42,175 nucleotides of DNA from an uncultured Flavobacteriales bacterium (GCA_913056215.1 CAJXMN010000012.1:1-42175); one strand, 5' to 3'; shown: positions 8,599-18,278, counted from the first letter of the stretch. A program made the numbers and translations. The notes: a model not told the origin generated them from the sequence alone.

Positions 8599-9423
8599 TT
8601 AAAACAAGATGGCTACTTTCATCAATAATTGACTTTGACGCAAAGATGGTGTAAAGTACTCTCGATTGTCTTTATCATTATACGGACCATTATAGAGTGA
8701 CATATTTTTTTGGTCATCTCCTGTCAATGCTTCCTGTTGATGCACTTCTGAAATCCCGTAATAAAAACCCAATTCTCCAACAAGCACCGTACTTCCCGTA
8801 ATATTCCATTCAGCTCCTGCAGAAAGACCAATCGTCCCTTTGTAAAGTGACAGAGATCCAGGAATCTGCATATCCTCCAACTCTGATTGACTCTCACCTT
8901 CATTGGGAAAACTCTTTCCGAAATTATCACCGCGAGTGGTTAGCAAGAAACTATGGCGCATACCAAATTTACCAAAATACCGCATATACCCCAAGTAATT
9001 AGTTTGAAAACGCAACATGGTTGGTATTGTTAAATAGATACTTCTGTAACGACGTTCTTCCAAGAAGAAACGACCTTCACCTGTATTTGATTGATAACCT
9101 TCATCATCAGTATTCCCGCGTTGTAACACCTCTTTATCCGAATAGTCAAAATAAGCAGTATCATTAAAACGGTTTCTAAAACGATTGAAATCAAACTCTA
9201 ACCCCGTAGAAAGTGCAATATTCTGAGCAAAGTGCCAATCCAGGTTCATTCCAGCCATAAAGTCACCTCCTACCTTGGGATCAATCGCAGTAGTTTCAGG
9301 ATCGTTAAAATTTAGCCCTGCACCCAGTGTTAAACCCGCCAGCACTTTCTTCTCCCCTGCTTCCTGTGAAATAGCACTAAAAGCAAAAAGGGACGCACCC
9401 AATAAAATCAATAAGTTTTTCAT
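8599..9423 (-). CDS. PorT-like outer membrane beta-barrel protein
   Basis: The start is taken at the ATG at 9423, giving MKNLLILLGASLFAFSAISQ as a signal peptide and a 274-residue product; the ATG at 9474 would add 17 residues without a signal. The mature chain has barrel-like strands such as YRSIYLTIPTMLRFQTN and a C-terminal strand LLMKVAILF. The pattern LTLGAGLNF...LDWHFAQNIALSTGLEF is typical of PorT-family or OmpA-barrel-like proteins of Bacteroidota. It leads a leftward run with nadE, the M48 protease and a second barrel, and is divergent from gldB, with 66 bases between the start codons. Confidence 0.68.
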   Translation of the reverse strand: MKNLLILLGASLFAFSAISQEAGEKKVLAGLTLGAGLNFNDPETTAIDPKVGGDFMAGMNLDWHFAQNIALSTGLEFDFNRFRNRFNDTAYFDYSDKEVLQRGNTDDEGYQSNTGEGRFFLEERRYRSIYLTIPTMLRFQTNYLGYMRYFGKFGMRHSFLLTTRGDNFGKSFPNEGESQSELEDMQIPGSLSLYKGTIGLSAGAEWNITGSTVLVGELGFYYGISEVHQQEALTGDDQKNMSLYNGPYNDKDNREYFTPSLRQSQLLMKVAILF

Positions 9424-9489
9424 AATTTTGAAATTCGTTTTCGCAGTTTCGAAAAATTCATAGTCGAATTGCAATAATAGGTATATTTC

Positions 9490-10494
9490 ATGAAGAAAAG
9501 AAAAACTTTTTTACTCATTCTATTTTTGTCCGGCTTTTTTGCAAGCTGTGATACCAACCCGTTATTGGTAGATATTACTGAAAAGCAAGTCGCCATAAAC
9601 TACATCAATGTCGATGACGCATTCGCCAACGCGACGCTAGCCGAAACAGAAAAAATGCACCATCATTTTATAGACTCCCTTGACCCACTCTACCTCTTTG
9701 AAATACAGCAAAATCTGAGAGCACCCAAATCTGATACGTTGCACAAGGCGATCCACCGATTCTATCATGCTGAATATATTCGTGCTCTGGAGGAAGCCAA
9801 GTCTTCCCTGCATCCACACCTGTCGTTATTAGAGAATCGTGTCAATAAAGCTTTCCGTTATCTAAGCGTCCATTTTAAGAAGATGCCTATTCCAGGACAA
9901 ATTATCTATATGAATAAATTGTTTAGTAATATTCATTGCTCAGATAGCGCGGCTTCCATCGGACTGGAATCTTATATTCCACAAGGTCATGATGTGCTTA
10001 ACAAAATTCCAAAGAGTCAACTTTACGAATGGCAACGCGAGCGTATGGATAAAGCTTATATCCCTCGAGACATCGCTATGAACTGGATTCAAGTCCATCT
10101 ATTTAAAGAAATTGATAAAAAATTAGCAGAACACATTGTTCAGGCGGGCAAAATTCTTTACGCGATAAACGCTGCTTTTCCCAAAGCCGAGCAAGAATAC
10201 ATCGTGCGTTATTCGGAAGATGACTTAACCTGGGCGCTCAACCATGAACAAATGGTTTGGGATTACCTGGTTAAAGAGCAGTTACTATTCAAAAACAACC
10301 GAAGAGATAAGGCGAACTTCCTCAACGCGGGACCAAAAACCGTTGGACTACCTGAAGAGGCGCCAGATCGCCTCGGACAATTTCTGGGATACCGTATGGT
10401 GAAAAAGTACATGCATCAAAACAAAGCTTTATCTTTGCCAGAGTTGTTACAATTAGATTACAACGAAATATTACAAAAATACGAGATAGAATAG
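9490..10494 (+). CDS. gldB: gliding motility lipoprotein GldB
   Basis: This 334-residue lipoprotein has a signal peptide ending FFASC with lipidation at Cys20. The body matches GldB: GKILYAINAAFP near the middle, then WALNHEQMVWDYLV, then a C-terminal block with PDRLGQFLGYRMVKKYM. GldB is required for gliding in Flavobacterium johnsoniae, and its homologues also occur in non-gliding members of the phylum, so it does not prove motility here. It is followed after 2 bases by gldC, its usual partner. An element TAATTTTG at 9423-9430 matches the -7 consensus and could drive the pair with a leader of about 55 bases. Confidence 0.88.
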   Translation: MKKRKTFLLILFLSGFFASCDTNPLLVDITEKQVAINYINVDDAFANATLAETEKMHHHFIDSLDPLYLFEIQQNLRAPKSDTLHKAIHRFYHAEYIRALEEAKSSLHPHLSLLENRVNKAFRYLSVHFKKMPIPGQIIYMNKLFSNIHCSDSAASIGLESYIPQGHDVLNKIPKSQLYEWQRERMDKAYIPRDIAMNWIQVHLFKEIDKKLAEHIVQAGKILYAINAAFPKAEQEYIVRYSEDDLTWALNHEQMVWDYLVKEQLLFKNNRRDKANFLNAGPKTVGLPEEAPDRLGQFLGYRMVKKYMHQNKALSLPELLQLDYNEILQKYEIE

Positions 10495-10496
10495 CT

Positions 10497-10847
10497 ATGG
10501 ACGAAGACAAGATAACAAAAACATCAAATATTGAGGTAAATGTAGGAACCAACGCTAACAATGTCCCAGTGCGCATGTTATGGTCTGCACAAGATGGAGA
10601 TATTGACAAAAAAGAAGCAATGGCGATGCTCCTCTCGCTTTGGGATCCAAAAGAAAAAAACACGATGAAAATTGATTTATGGACAAAAGACATGTCTATT
10701 GAAGAAATGAAACAATTTTTTCATCAAACGTTACTTACCATGGCCGATACCTTCCAAAGTGCCACAGGTGAAAAAAACATCTGCGAAGATCTCAGAGATT
10801 ACTGTTACCACTTTGCTGAAAAAATGGAGATCCTTCCTGAAGAATAA
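10497..10847 (+). CDS. gldC: gliding motility protein GldC
   Basis: This 116-residue protein has no signal peptide and is predicted cytoplasmic. It shows the GldC pattern: NVPVRMLWSAQDGD near 20-33, SLWDPKEKNTMKIDLWTKDMS in the middle, then FFHQTLLTMADTFQSATGE and a final RDYCYHFAEK. Length fits the family (about 110). It begins 2 bases after gldB, so the two are one transcriptional and probably translational unit. In F. johnsoniae GldC enhances gliding but is less critical than GldB. Its biochemical role is unknown. Confidence 0.9.
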   Translation: MDEDKITKTSNIEVNVGTNANNVPVRMLWSAQDGDIDKKEAMAMLLSLWDPKEKNTMKIDLWTKDMSIEEMKQFFHQTLLTMADTFQSATGEKNICEDLRDYCYHFAEKMEILPEE

Positions 10848-11178
10848 GGTCGTTATAAGACCTATGGAAAACCCTATTATTTAATTTGCTAACATTATGC
10901 AGCTGATATAATCAAATAAGGCAGGTTTTGAACGTGTTCTACATAAGAAAATATACCAATCCTAAAAAGGTAAAGCTCAAGATTTTTAATAATTAAGGTT
11001 TCTGTATGATCATATACACCTTTTTTCGCTTTCGCATTAACAATCCACGCAATCCCTATATGCACCAGGGTTGAGGCTCAGGAAAACTACCTTGATCCCA
11101 CGATTTAACAATTTTTAATTACGTTTCTGATACAAACAATATCAATTCCACGTTTGTTACATTGTAAAGCCTTGGATT
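10848..11178. other. 331-base intergenic region without recognisable content
   Basis: The spacer between gldC and the TetR-like gene is AT-rich. I see no open frame of useful length, no tRNA cloverleaf, no terminator with a T-run and no exact TAnnTTTG element near the downstream ATG. It presumably holds the gldC transcript end and the promoter or operator of the regulator, but I cannot point to either. Confidence 0.5.
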
Positions 11179-11814
11179 ATGAAAAAGAAAGATACGATTG
11201 CGAAAAGTTACACAGAATTCGAGTTGTTAGAGGGACGCCCCCCACATTCTGTATTCGAATTATGCAAAACCGCCAAAACACAGGAAAAAACATTCTATAA
11301 ATACTTCTCAAATTTAAAAAATGTTCGGCAATATGTCTTAGTCAAATTAATAAACGAAACGTTGGAGCGTCTCGACGGAGATGATAGCTATGAAGATTTT
11401 ATGGCGCAAGAAAAGGCACTCGCTTTGTTTTTTACTTTGTTTGAAACGTTACTTGATCAGCGTTCTTACCTGATCAGTAAATACAGTGCTGTTAAAGAAA
11501 TTCGTCAACTTGCAGGGGATTGGGACGCATTTTTTCGCCAATTCAATGCACGTATGGAACAGATTATTCAGGAAGCTAAACAAAATGAAGAAGTTGTCGC
11601 TCGTCCTTATATCGGGAATTACTATGCAAAAAGTTTCAAACTCGTTTTTCTTTATCTCTTTCGTGTCTGGATCAATGATGAATCTGATGGTTTTGAAACA
11701 ACGGATGCCGCAACTGAAAAAAGCGTCAATTTAGCCTTTGAGTTTTTAGGACACAGTCCGCTCGATTCCATGTTGGATTTTGGAAAATTTGCAATGAAAA
11801 CAAAAGTGATGTAA
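11179..11814 (+). CDS. TetR-like transcriptional regulator
   Basis: This 211-residue all-helical protein has an N-terminal helix-turn-helix segment at about 1-50, with the TetR-type recognition-helix ending TFYKYFSNLKNV near 33-44. The C-terminal part (about 75-200) is a helical ligand or dimer domain of the type fused to TetR heads in Bacteroidota. The HTH is somewhat shorter and less canonical than in typical TetR repressors. The next gene, an ABC1-family kinase, starts 2 bases after the stop, so the regulator probably controls its own operon. The effector is unknown. Confidence 0.75.
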   Translation: MKKKDTIAKSYTEFELLEGRPPHSVFELCKTAKTQEKTFYKYFSNLKNVRQYVLVKLINETLERLDGDDSYEDFMAQEKALALFFTLFETLLDQRSYLISKYSAVKEIRQLAGDWDAFFRQFNARMEQIIQEAKQNEEVVARPYIGNYYAKSFKLVFLYLFRVWINDESDGFETTDAATEKSVNLAFEFLGHSPLDSMLDFGKFAMKTKVM

Positions 11815-11816
11815 TT

Positions 11817-13148
11817 ATGGCTGATAAAAAGCAAAAAGGAATCCCGACATCCAAAATAAAACGGGCAGCCAGAATTGCGGGAACTAGCGCAAAAGTAGGC
11901 GGAAATTATGTCAAATATTATTCCAAGAAACTGGTCAATCGGGATCATAAAAAGGATGAACTCCATACGGATAATGCCACAGACATTTACGACACGCTGA
12001 GCGAACTAAAAGGTAGTGCTCTCAAAGTAGCACAGATGATGAGCATGGATGAACAAGTACTTCCCGATGCTTATCGGGAGCGTTTCTCGATGGCACAATA
12101 CAGCGCCCCGGCACTTTCCTATCCATTGATTTCAAAAACGTTCAAAAAATACCTTGGAAAGCCACCTGAAGCTATTTTCGACACATTTAGTAAAGAAGCC
12201 ATCAATGCGGCAAGCATAGGTCAAGTTCATCAAGCAACCAAAAACGGGAAGAAGCTGGCCGTAAAGATTCAATACCCTGGTGTTGCTGATTCTATTTCTT
12301 CTGATCTGAAATTAATCAAACCATTAGCCGCTCAGCTTTTCAATATGAAATCCTCCGAACTGAGCATGTATTTGAATGAAGTAGAGTCGAAGTTGATTGA
12401 AGAAACAGATTACATCAATGAGCTTCAAAACGGTGAGAACATACGTAACAAGTGCGCTCATTTTAAAAATGTTTGCTTTCCCAAGTATTATAAAGAATTA
12501 TCTAGTGATCGCATTCTTACCATGGATTGGATCGAAGGTCAACTATTTACTGATTTTGTTAAATCTTGCGATGATCAACAGGTAAAGAATAAAATTGGGC
12601 AATCATTATGGGACTTTACACTGTATCAAATGCGTGAACTCCAAATGGTTCATGCCGATCCACATCCAGGCAACTTTATCATTTCCCCTAATCATGAACT
12701 TTGCGTTATTGATTTTGGATGCGTTAAAGTTATACCCGACGATTTTGCGCGCTATTACTATCAACTGCTCCGCCCAGACATTCTAGAACATCCTGATGAG
12801 CTCAATGAAATTTATGAAAAAATGGGCTTTTTTAAGCTAGAAGATCAGCCAGAAGATCGAGCGAAACTTCGCGGCATGTATGAAGCTATGATCTCACTAC
12901 TGGGGAAGCCATTCCATCATGATCACTTCGATTTCGGTGATGATGACTTTTTCCAACAAATATTTGCCATGGGAGAAAATGTATCCAAGGATAAATCACT
13001 CCGAAAGCTCAATAATGCGAGAGGATCCCGAGACGCAATTTATGTGATGCGCACTTTTTTTGGACTATATAACCTTCTTCATCAATTAAAGGCAGATGTA
13101 AAACTCAATTATCCAATATACCTACCAAAAGGAAGCAAGGTAGCTTAG
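11817..13148 (+). CDS. ABC1/UbiB (AarF) family atypical kinase
   Basis: This 443-residue protein carries the family motifs in order. The KxGQ extension appears as K70-V-A-Q73, the Ala-rich loop as AASIGQVH (131-138), and the nucleotide-binding lysine as Lys150 in LAVKIQYPG. The catalytic loop is HADPHPGN (279-286) and the metal-binding DFG is at 299-301. Members act as ATPases or kinases linked to quinone and lipid metabolism. The usual glycine of KxGQ is alanine here. No C-terminal membrane helices like those of UbiB are obvious. The gene is coupled to the TetR-like regulator upstream and converges on lnt, leaving only 8 bases between their stops. Confidence 0.87.
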   Translation: MADKKQKGIPTSKIKRAARIAGTSAKVGGNYVKYYSKKLVNRDHKKDELHTDNATDIYDTLSELKGSALKVAQMMSMDEQVLPDAYRERFSMAQYSAPALSYPLISKTFKKYLGKPPEAIFDTFSKEAINAASIGQVHQATKNGKKLAVKIQYPGVADSISSDLKLIKPLAAQLFNMKSSELSMYLNEVESKLIEETDYINELQNGENIRNKCAHFKNVCFPKYYKELSSDRILTMDWIEGQLFTDFVKSCDDQQVKNKIGQSLWDFTLYQMRELQMVHADPHPGNFIISPNHELCVIDFGCVKVIPDDFARYYYQLLRPDILEHPDELNEIYEKMGFFKLEDQPEDRAKLRGMYEAMISLLGKPFHHDHFDFGDDDFFQQIFAMGENVSKDKSLRKLNNARGSRDAIYVMRTFFGLYNLLHQLKADVKLNYPIYLPKGSKVA

Positions 13149-13156
13149 GTTTAGCA

Positions 13157-14767
13157 TTAAACAGTGGTTCCAAAACGGCGCAGGTACTTTACCAGCGTGA
13201 GTGCTAGCAACAAAAAGAACACAAAACCGAAGGAACGCCCAATTACGTCTCCATATGTGACGTAAAAGGTGGGTTGATCATTGAGTTGAATGGTTGCGCG
13301 AAAAGCATCCTCCTCCCAGTAATTGGTTGATCGTACGACGTCTCCTCTTTGATTGATCACTGAAGAAATTCCTGTATTGGCAGAGCGCACGACATACCTT
13401 CCCGTTTCGACGGCGCGCAAACGTGCAAATGAAGCATGCTGACGATGACCAGGGGTATCACCCCACCACCCGTCGTTGGTGATTACAAATATTGTTTCCG
13501 CACCTTTCCTGCATTGTTCAGCCACAAAGCCTCCATAAATCGATTCATAGCAAACGACAGGCGCAAATTTAAAGCCTTTTGTTTGAATAACGCGTGGAAC
13601 ATCTTCCGTACCTAATGTTCCTGAAGTTCCACCATTCTCCACAGATAACTGCTCCAGAAAAGGAAACCAATTGGAAAAAGGTATTTTCTCAACACCCAAA
13701 ACGAGCTTTGACTTATGGATAAATTGCGGTGGTTTATTTTTCTCCACCAACATAGACGTATTGTACGACTCGTAAAAAGCGTCGCCATTGGATAATGGTT
13801 TAGTGGCAACACTTTTTTTCTCCTCAAAGATTTGATAGGTTGATGCACCAACAAAAAATGCTGGTCCATTCCATTTGCGAACTTGATCTGCGATCTGTTC
13901 ATAATTGCGATCAGACGCGTACTTAGCCTCATTGAAGGGTCGAGCAATAGCGGTTTCTGGTGCGAGAACAACTGCTGTTTCAGGTGTCACCAAGGTATCG
14001 GCCTGCTCTATAAAACGATCGATCTGACCTCCAATACTCGTTGAAAATTTTTCCGTATAGGGATCTATATTGGGTTGAGTAACGACTACTTCAACTGGAT
14101 TTTGCGTTTCTACATGACTGCTATATGACCAGTATGACATTAACCCAGGTACAACGATAATTCCAAGGAATGTGTACATCAATGGTGTCTGAATAATAAA
14201 TGACTCCCTCTTGAATAACATGTTCGATACTGCCTTAAAAAGAACGAGGTTGACCAATAATATCCATAAACCACCTCCGAGGACACCTGTATAGGCAAAC
14301 CACTGTACGAACTCAGGAGCAATCGCAAAAGTATTACCGATATTGATCCATGGCCAACTAAGCTCCCAGTGATAATGAAAATATTCGAATCCGAGCCAAA
14401 AGAAGAGTAGACCAATATATCCTTCTTTTTGACCAACAAAGCGTTTCGTCCAGTGGAATAGCATAAAGATGATCGCCATCAATAAACTATTCAGCAAGTA
14501 AGCCAATATAGCTCCTGCTTCCCCCCCTACGGAGTAGTAGATCCAAAAAGTAGTTCCTATATTATAGATAAAAAAGGCAAGATAAGCATGAATGAATACT
14601 TTACCTGAACGGTAATTCTCCCTATAAATATTGTGTTCAACCAACAACAAGGGAACCCATGCCACGAAAACAAGCGGAAATAAACTACCTGTATGCGGAA
14701 AACTGATGACCATCAACAATCCACTAATCAAACTTAACATGTACCGCTGCAATCGCGTAAACCTCAT
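13157..14767 (-). CDS. lnt: apolipoprotein N-acyltransferase
   Basis: Lnt adds the third acyl chain to the N-terminal cysteine of lipoproteins at the periplasmic face of the inner membrane. The protein has 536 residues, with six or so membrane segments in about the first 210, a nitrilase-like catalytic domain at about 225-490, and a last membrane segment near 510-528. The catalytic triad is visible as Glu271 (APETA), Lys354 (HKSKLVLG) and Cys406 (VVCYESIYG), spaced as in E. coli Lnt. Length is slightly above the E. coli protein (512). Several lipoproteins in this window would be substrates. A TATCTTTG element lies just upstream. Confidence 0.94.
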   Translation of the reverse strand: MRFTRLQRYMLSLISGLLMVISFPHTGSLFPLVFVAWVPLLLVEHNIYRENYRSGKVFIHAYLAFFIYNIGTTFWIYYSVGGEAGAILAYLLNSLLMAIIFMLFHWTKRFVGQKEGYIGLLFFWLGFEYFHYHWELSWPWINIGNTFAIAPEFVQWFAYTGVLGGGLWILLVNLVLFKAVSNMLFKRESFIIQTPLMYTFLGIIVVPGLMSYWSYSSHVETQNPVEVVVTQPNIDPYTEKFSTSIGGQIDRFIEQADTLVTPETAVVLAPETAIARPFNEAKYASDRNYEQIADQVRKWNGPAFFVGASTYQIFEEKKSVATKPLSNGDAFYESYNTSMLVEKNKPPQFIHKSKLVLGVEKIPFSNWFPFLEQLSVENGGTSGTLGTEDVPRVIQTKGFKFAPVVCYESIYGGFVAEQCRKGAETIFVITNDGWWGDTPGHRQHASFARLRAVETGRYVVRSANTGISSVINQRGDVVRSTNYWEEDAFRATIQLNDQPTFYVTYGDVIGRSFGFVFFLLLALTLVKYLRRFGTTV

Positions 14768-14784
14768 CGTATCAAATTTAGTAG

Positions 14785-14792
14785 CAAAGATA
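14785..14792 (-). promoter_or_regulatory. -7 promoter element TATCTTTG of lnt
   Basis: On the minus strand this reads TATCTTTG, an exact TAnnTTTG match, ending 17 bases before the lnt ATG. The implied leader is about 11 bases. No TTG is visible at 17-23 bases upstream. Confidence 0.45.
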
Positions 14793-14874
14793 CAATCGAT
14801 TTGACAGAATTTGCTACTAATAACTAAAAAGGTGGCCTACCAGTTTAACAAAAGTAATCGAGAATTTAATGTGA

Positions 14875-17247
14875 TCAGCGCAATACGGTAACGTGTCCAG
14901 TCATCATCTGATCTTCATAAGGACTATTGATCGAACTATATTCAATTTTCCACACATAAGTGCCATCTGGCACCATTTGACCATTGTGAGTCCCATCCCA
15001 TTTAAAGTCGGGGTCTGTAGAAGAAAAAATGAGCTCCCCCCAACGGTTAAAGATTTGAATTGAAAAGTCGACGACGTTGATCGTGCTCACCTCAAAGTAA
15101 TTATTGTACCGATTCCCATCTGGTGTAAATGAGTTCGGAACATAGATATAAAATTCATCCAGTATTTCTATCGCTCGTCTGGTCGTATCCGTACACCCCT
15201 TGCGATCTGTGGCGATCAATTCTACCTCGTAAGTACCAGGTTCATCATAAACATTATTGGGGTGAACCATCGTAGAGGTATTCCCATCACCGAATGACCA
15301 CTCATAAGTAACACCGTTGTCTGTCAAATTTTGAAACGTAATGGGAATATCGATAAACCTAGGTTCAGTAATTACTCGAAAGTCAGCGTCGGGTTTTACA
15401 ACCACCACTTTTGTTGTTGCCCTTACGTCAAAAGTCTGGCAATCATCCATAACAATAACGGTATAACTGGTTGTTTTATCAGGCTGTACCCAAATTCCTG
15501 CGGTTGTATCATTGGAGTGCGTCCAATTGTAATAGTAATCACCAAATCCACCCGTGGCGTCCACTTGAATAAATGCTGAATCACCAGGACAAATCTCTTG
15601 TCTTGGCGTAATATCTAACAAAAGTGGTGGACTTAGAATAGTAATTGTCACATCTTCCGTCGACTGATTCCCACAGACATCCGTTACTGTCACAGTATAA
15701 GTTGTTGTTTGACTCGGCTTTACATTTAAGAAATTCGAATTGCTCAATGTTGTTCCAAAATCATCTGTCCAGGTGTAACTATACCCCCCTGCACCACCAG
15801 TTACTTCTACATTAAGAGTAAAAGGAACATAAGGGCATTGCTCTACAATATCATCCGTAGCATCTATGATCAAAGGGTCAAAAACGGGTACATCAACGGT
15901 CGTCGAAGCCTGGGCTGATTGGTTCAAACAATCATCTGTCACCGTTACCGTAAAGGTCTCTGAACTCGACGGACTGACCGTAATAGACGATGTTGTTGCT
16001 CCGTTACTCCATTGATAAGTATATCCACCACCTCCACCTGAGGCATTAGCAGTAATTTCAACGTCATCGCCAGGACATCTCATCTCTTCCGCGTCAATAC
16101 TCACCTCGACATCTTCGACCTGTTGTATAAATAGTTCAAGTATCTGCTCATTGTTATTCCCACAAGGATCTGGAATATCAAATATTAATAAGATATTTTC
16201 CGTACCCGTTAAGGATGTATTGTTCAATGCATCAATAGTAAACGTGACCTGAGCCTGACCAGGTGCAAAGGTTACCGAGTTGGGAACGTTGGTATAGTCT
16301 GTGCCTTCTATAGCAGATCCGCCAGTAGAAATCGGAACGGTTAAGGGCTGACTTAAATCTCCCGTACGTTGAACGGTCACTTCAGCACTCGTACAACCCT
16401 GCGCCATGGTAACTCCATCGCCATAAGGATCACTCGTAAGTTCAAAATCCACGGAAACAGGTTGCTCACTGGTAAACCCGTTCTTTTCTAGAAAGATACC
16501 AGAATCCCAAACGGCATCCGCCACATCAGCAATGGCCATAATAATATGATAGGTCTCTCCACACTCTACTTTTGACACCGCCTCAAGTGGTGTGGTAAAA
16601 CCGTCATATTGAACATAAGAGGGATTACTATTCATCGGCGCTGTGTTCCCATCACCGTTATCTACATAATAGGCTGCATTCGAACCTCCATTTACATTGT
16701 TAATGGCAACAGGTTGGGTTGTGCCAGGTATAATAGCCATATTTTGCGTACCATTGATTCCCGGTCCACTAATGAAGAATGCGAAAACATCATTGAATGG
16801 CTCCCCTACATATTCAGGGTACTCCTCAGAAGCGAAAACATAATTAAATCGCACCGTATCTGAAAATGGGACAAAATCAAATTCTAGAACCGTTGCATTA
16901 TACGTCTGATTATTTACCAAATTCTCGAGTGGTCCATAACCAGTTTCGCCGTTATCAATACCAGCGTTCTCTAGGTCGTTTGGTCCATGCGGACCGTTAT
17001 TATTGTTGAGAACGGTACCCGTGGTCATAAGAACACCTTCGTCGATACCAATATTCGCATTCGTAGCATCAAACGTACCTATGGCGTCGCTCGCGCCCGA
17101 GTAAAAGACATTTGAAATAGTTACACCTTGGCCTACTAACACGTTCTGAACTAACTGCTGAGGTGTCATTCCTGTATTCGTCTGCAACTGTGAAAAGGAA
17201 AGCGCCGAGCACATCAAGAGTAAGATCTGTATAAGTATTTGTTTCAT
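14875..17247 (-). CDS. choice-of-anchor L surface protein with T9SS type B sorting domain
   Basis: This 790-residue secreted protein has a signal peptide at about 1-19. Residues of about 35-270 match the choice-of-anchor L domain, with NIGIDEGVLMTTG and the phrase FNYVFASEEYPEY. A Calx-beta-like segment follows at about 275-375 (GTDYTNVPNSVTF), then three Ig/SprB-like repeats of the form GGYTYQWSNGAT, and a PKD domain near 635-690 (YEWSFGDGNTS). The C-terminal 92 residues, from YIYVPNSFTPDGN to HVTVLR, are the gliding-associated/CHU_C domain used for type B T9SS secretion. The protein is expected at the cell surface as an adhesin or matrix component. It is divergent from the M23 peptidase gene. 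Confidence 0.9.
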   Translation of the reverse strand: MKQILIQILLLMCSALSFSQLQTNTGMTPQQLVQNVLVGQGVTISNVFYSGASDAIGTFDATNANIGIDEGVLMTTGTVLNNNNGPHGPNDLENAGIDNGETGYGPLENLVNNQTYNATVLEFDFVPFSDTVRFNYVFASEEYPEYVGEPFNDVFAFFISGPGINGTQNMAIIPGTTQPVAINNVNGGSNAAYYVDNGDGNTAPMNSNPSYVQYDGFTTPLEAVSKVECGETYHIIMAIADVADAVWDSGIFLEKNGFTSEQPVSVDFELTSDPYGDGVTMAQGCTSAEVTVQRTGDLSQPLTVPISTGGSAIEGTDYTNVPNSVTFAPGQAQVTFTIDALNNTSLTGTENILLIFDIPDPCGNNNEQILELFIQQVEDVEVSIDAEEMRCPGDDVEITANASGGGGGYTYQWSNGATTSSITVSPSSSETFTVTVTDDCLNQSAQASTTVDVPVFDPLIIDATDDIVEQCPYVPFTLNVEVTGGAGGYSYTWTDDFGTTLSNSNFLNVKPSQTTTYTVTVTDVCGNQSTEDVTITILSPPLLLDITPRQEICPGDSAFIQVDATGGFGDYYYNWTHSNDTTAGIWVQPDKTTSYTVIVMDDCQTFDVRATTKVVVVKPDADFRVITEPRFIDIPITFQNLTDNGVTYEWSFGDGNTSTMVHPNNVYDEPGTYEVELIATDRKGCTDTTRRAIEILDEFYIYVPNSFTPDGNRYNNYFEVSTINVVDFSIQIFNRWGELIFSSTDPDFKWDGTHNGQMVPDGTYVWKIEYSSINSPYEDQMMTGHVTVLR

Positions 17248-17391
17248 CTCTATATTAAACGTATGGAAACTCCAAAAGTTGCCTTTTCTGAATATACAAA
17301 AAATATACCATGTTCAGTGGTTATATTATTGAAAATTTGGACTTTGTACTTTTTTAACGTCAAAAGTCGTTAATTGTTCTCACTTATCCGC

Positions 17392-17399
17392 TATTTTTG
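17392..17399 (+). promoter_or_regulatory. -7 promoter element TATTTTTG of the M23 peptidase gene
   Basis: TATTTTTG ends 9 bases before the ATG at 17409. A TTG at 17374-17376 lies 15 bases upstream, slightly closer than the usual 17-23. The transcript would be almost leaderless. Confidence 0.45.
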
Positions 17400-17408
17400 T
17401 GCTGATTT

Positions 17409-18278
17409 ATGGGAACAAAAAATTCAAAAGAAAAGCAAAATAAAGAAAATTGGTTTTGGAAATCGACAAGAGTCGTTGGTTTAAACCCCGTATCATTTCA
17501 AGAGCGTTGGAGATTCACCTTCAATCGTTTGCAATTGATTAGTGTTTTTGTCCTTCTGGCATTTGTTTTTTTCTTTATTTACTATGCCGTGTTTGCATAT
17601 ACACCGATGGGATATTGGTTACCTGAGAACGTTAAAAACAGAAATAAAGAACAAATTGAACGACAGTTTACAACAATCTCAAAATTAGAGGATAAAGTGC
17701 AAAAACAGGATCAATTCATCGCGAATTTGCAACTGGTCATTACGGGAGAAATACCTCTTGATTCCGTATACCAAACAAGCTCCGAGTCAACTTCACCGCA
17801 GGAATCAAAGGTAGATACAAGTATATCTTCCGTTGAACGCGAACTTACTGAGCATCTTCAAAAGCGAGAGGAGACACAAAAAAACACTCCTTTACAATCC
17901 ATGGAGGACCTGTTTTTATTTGACCCTGTCAAAGGTGAAATCAGTCAGGAATTCCGCCTTCCCAATCATGCAGGTGTTGACATCGTCACGGCTCCAAAAG
18001 AGAAGATCAGAGCTTGTCTGGATGGAGTTGTTATTCACAGTTCGTTCGATGATGCCGACGGTCACATGATCATTTTGAGTCATCGCAATGACATCATATC
18101 TGTCTACAAACATGCAGAGCGAGCTTTAGTAAAGACAGGTGATCGTGTCGAAGCTGGTAACGGTATAGGAATCGTAGGAAATTCAGGGGAACGGACTTCG
18201 GGACCACACCTTCACTTTGAATTGTGGACGGCTAAAGGTCCTTTGAACCCTCTCAATTATCTATCGTTCGGACAATGA
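17409..18278 (+). CDS. M23 (LytM-type) peptidase, membrane-anchored
   Basis: This 289-residue protein has a cytoplasmic head of about 40 residues, one membrane segment at about 43-63, a coiled-coil-like stretch (about 76-110), a Ser/Thr-rich linker, and a C-terminal peptidase domain at about 170-285. The zinc-site residues are present: His187 and Asp191 (HAGVD) and the HLH motif at 267-269. The enzyme should therefore be active, probably a DD- or LD-endopeptidase that cuts peptidoglycan cross-links at the periplasmic side. It sits between two large T9SS type B surface proteins but has its own promoter-like element. Confidence 0.88.
   Translation: MGTKNSKEKQNKENWFWKSTRVVGLNPVSFQERWRFTFNRLQLISVFVLLAFVFFFIYYAVFAYTPMGYWLPENVKNRNKEQIERQFTTISKLEDKVQKQDQFIANLQLVITGEIPLDSVYQTSSESTSPQESKVDTSISSVERELTEHLQKREETQKNTPLQSMEDLFLFDPVKGEISQEFRLPNHAGVDIVTAPKEKIRACLDGVVIHSSFDDADGHMIILSHRNDIISVYKHAERALVKTGDRVEAGNGIGIVGNSGERTSGPHLHFELWTAKGPLNPLNYLSFGQ

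Noticed and set aside
10848-11178. Possible RNA gene or riboswitch between gldC and the TetR-like gene
   Set aside because: I could find no extended pairing or known riboswitch core by eye.
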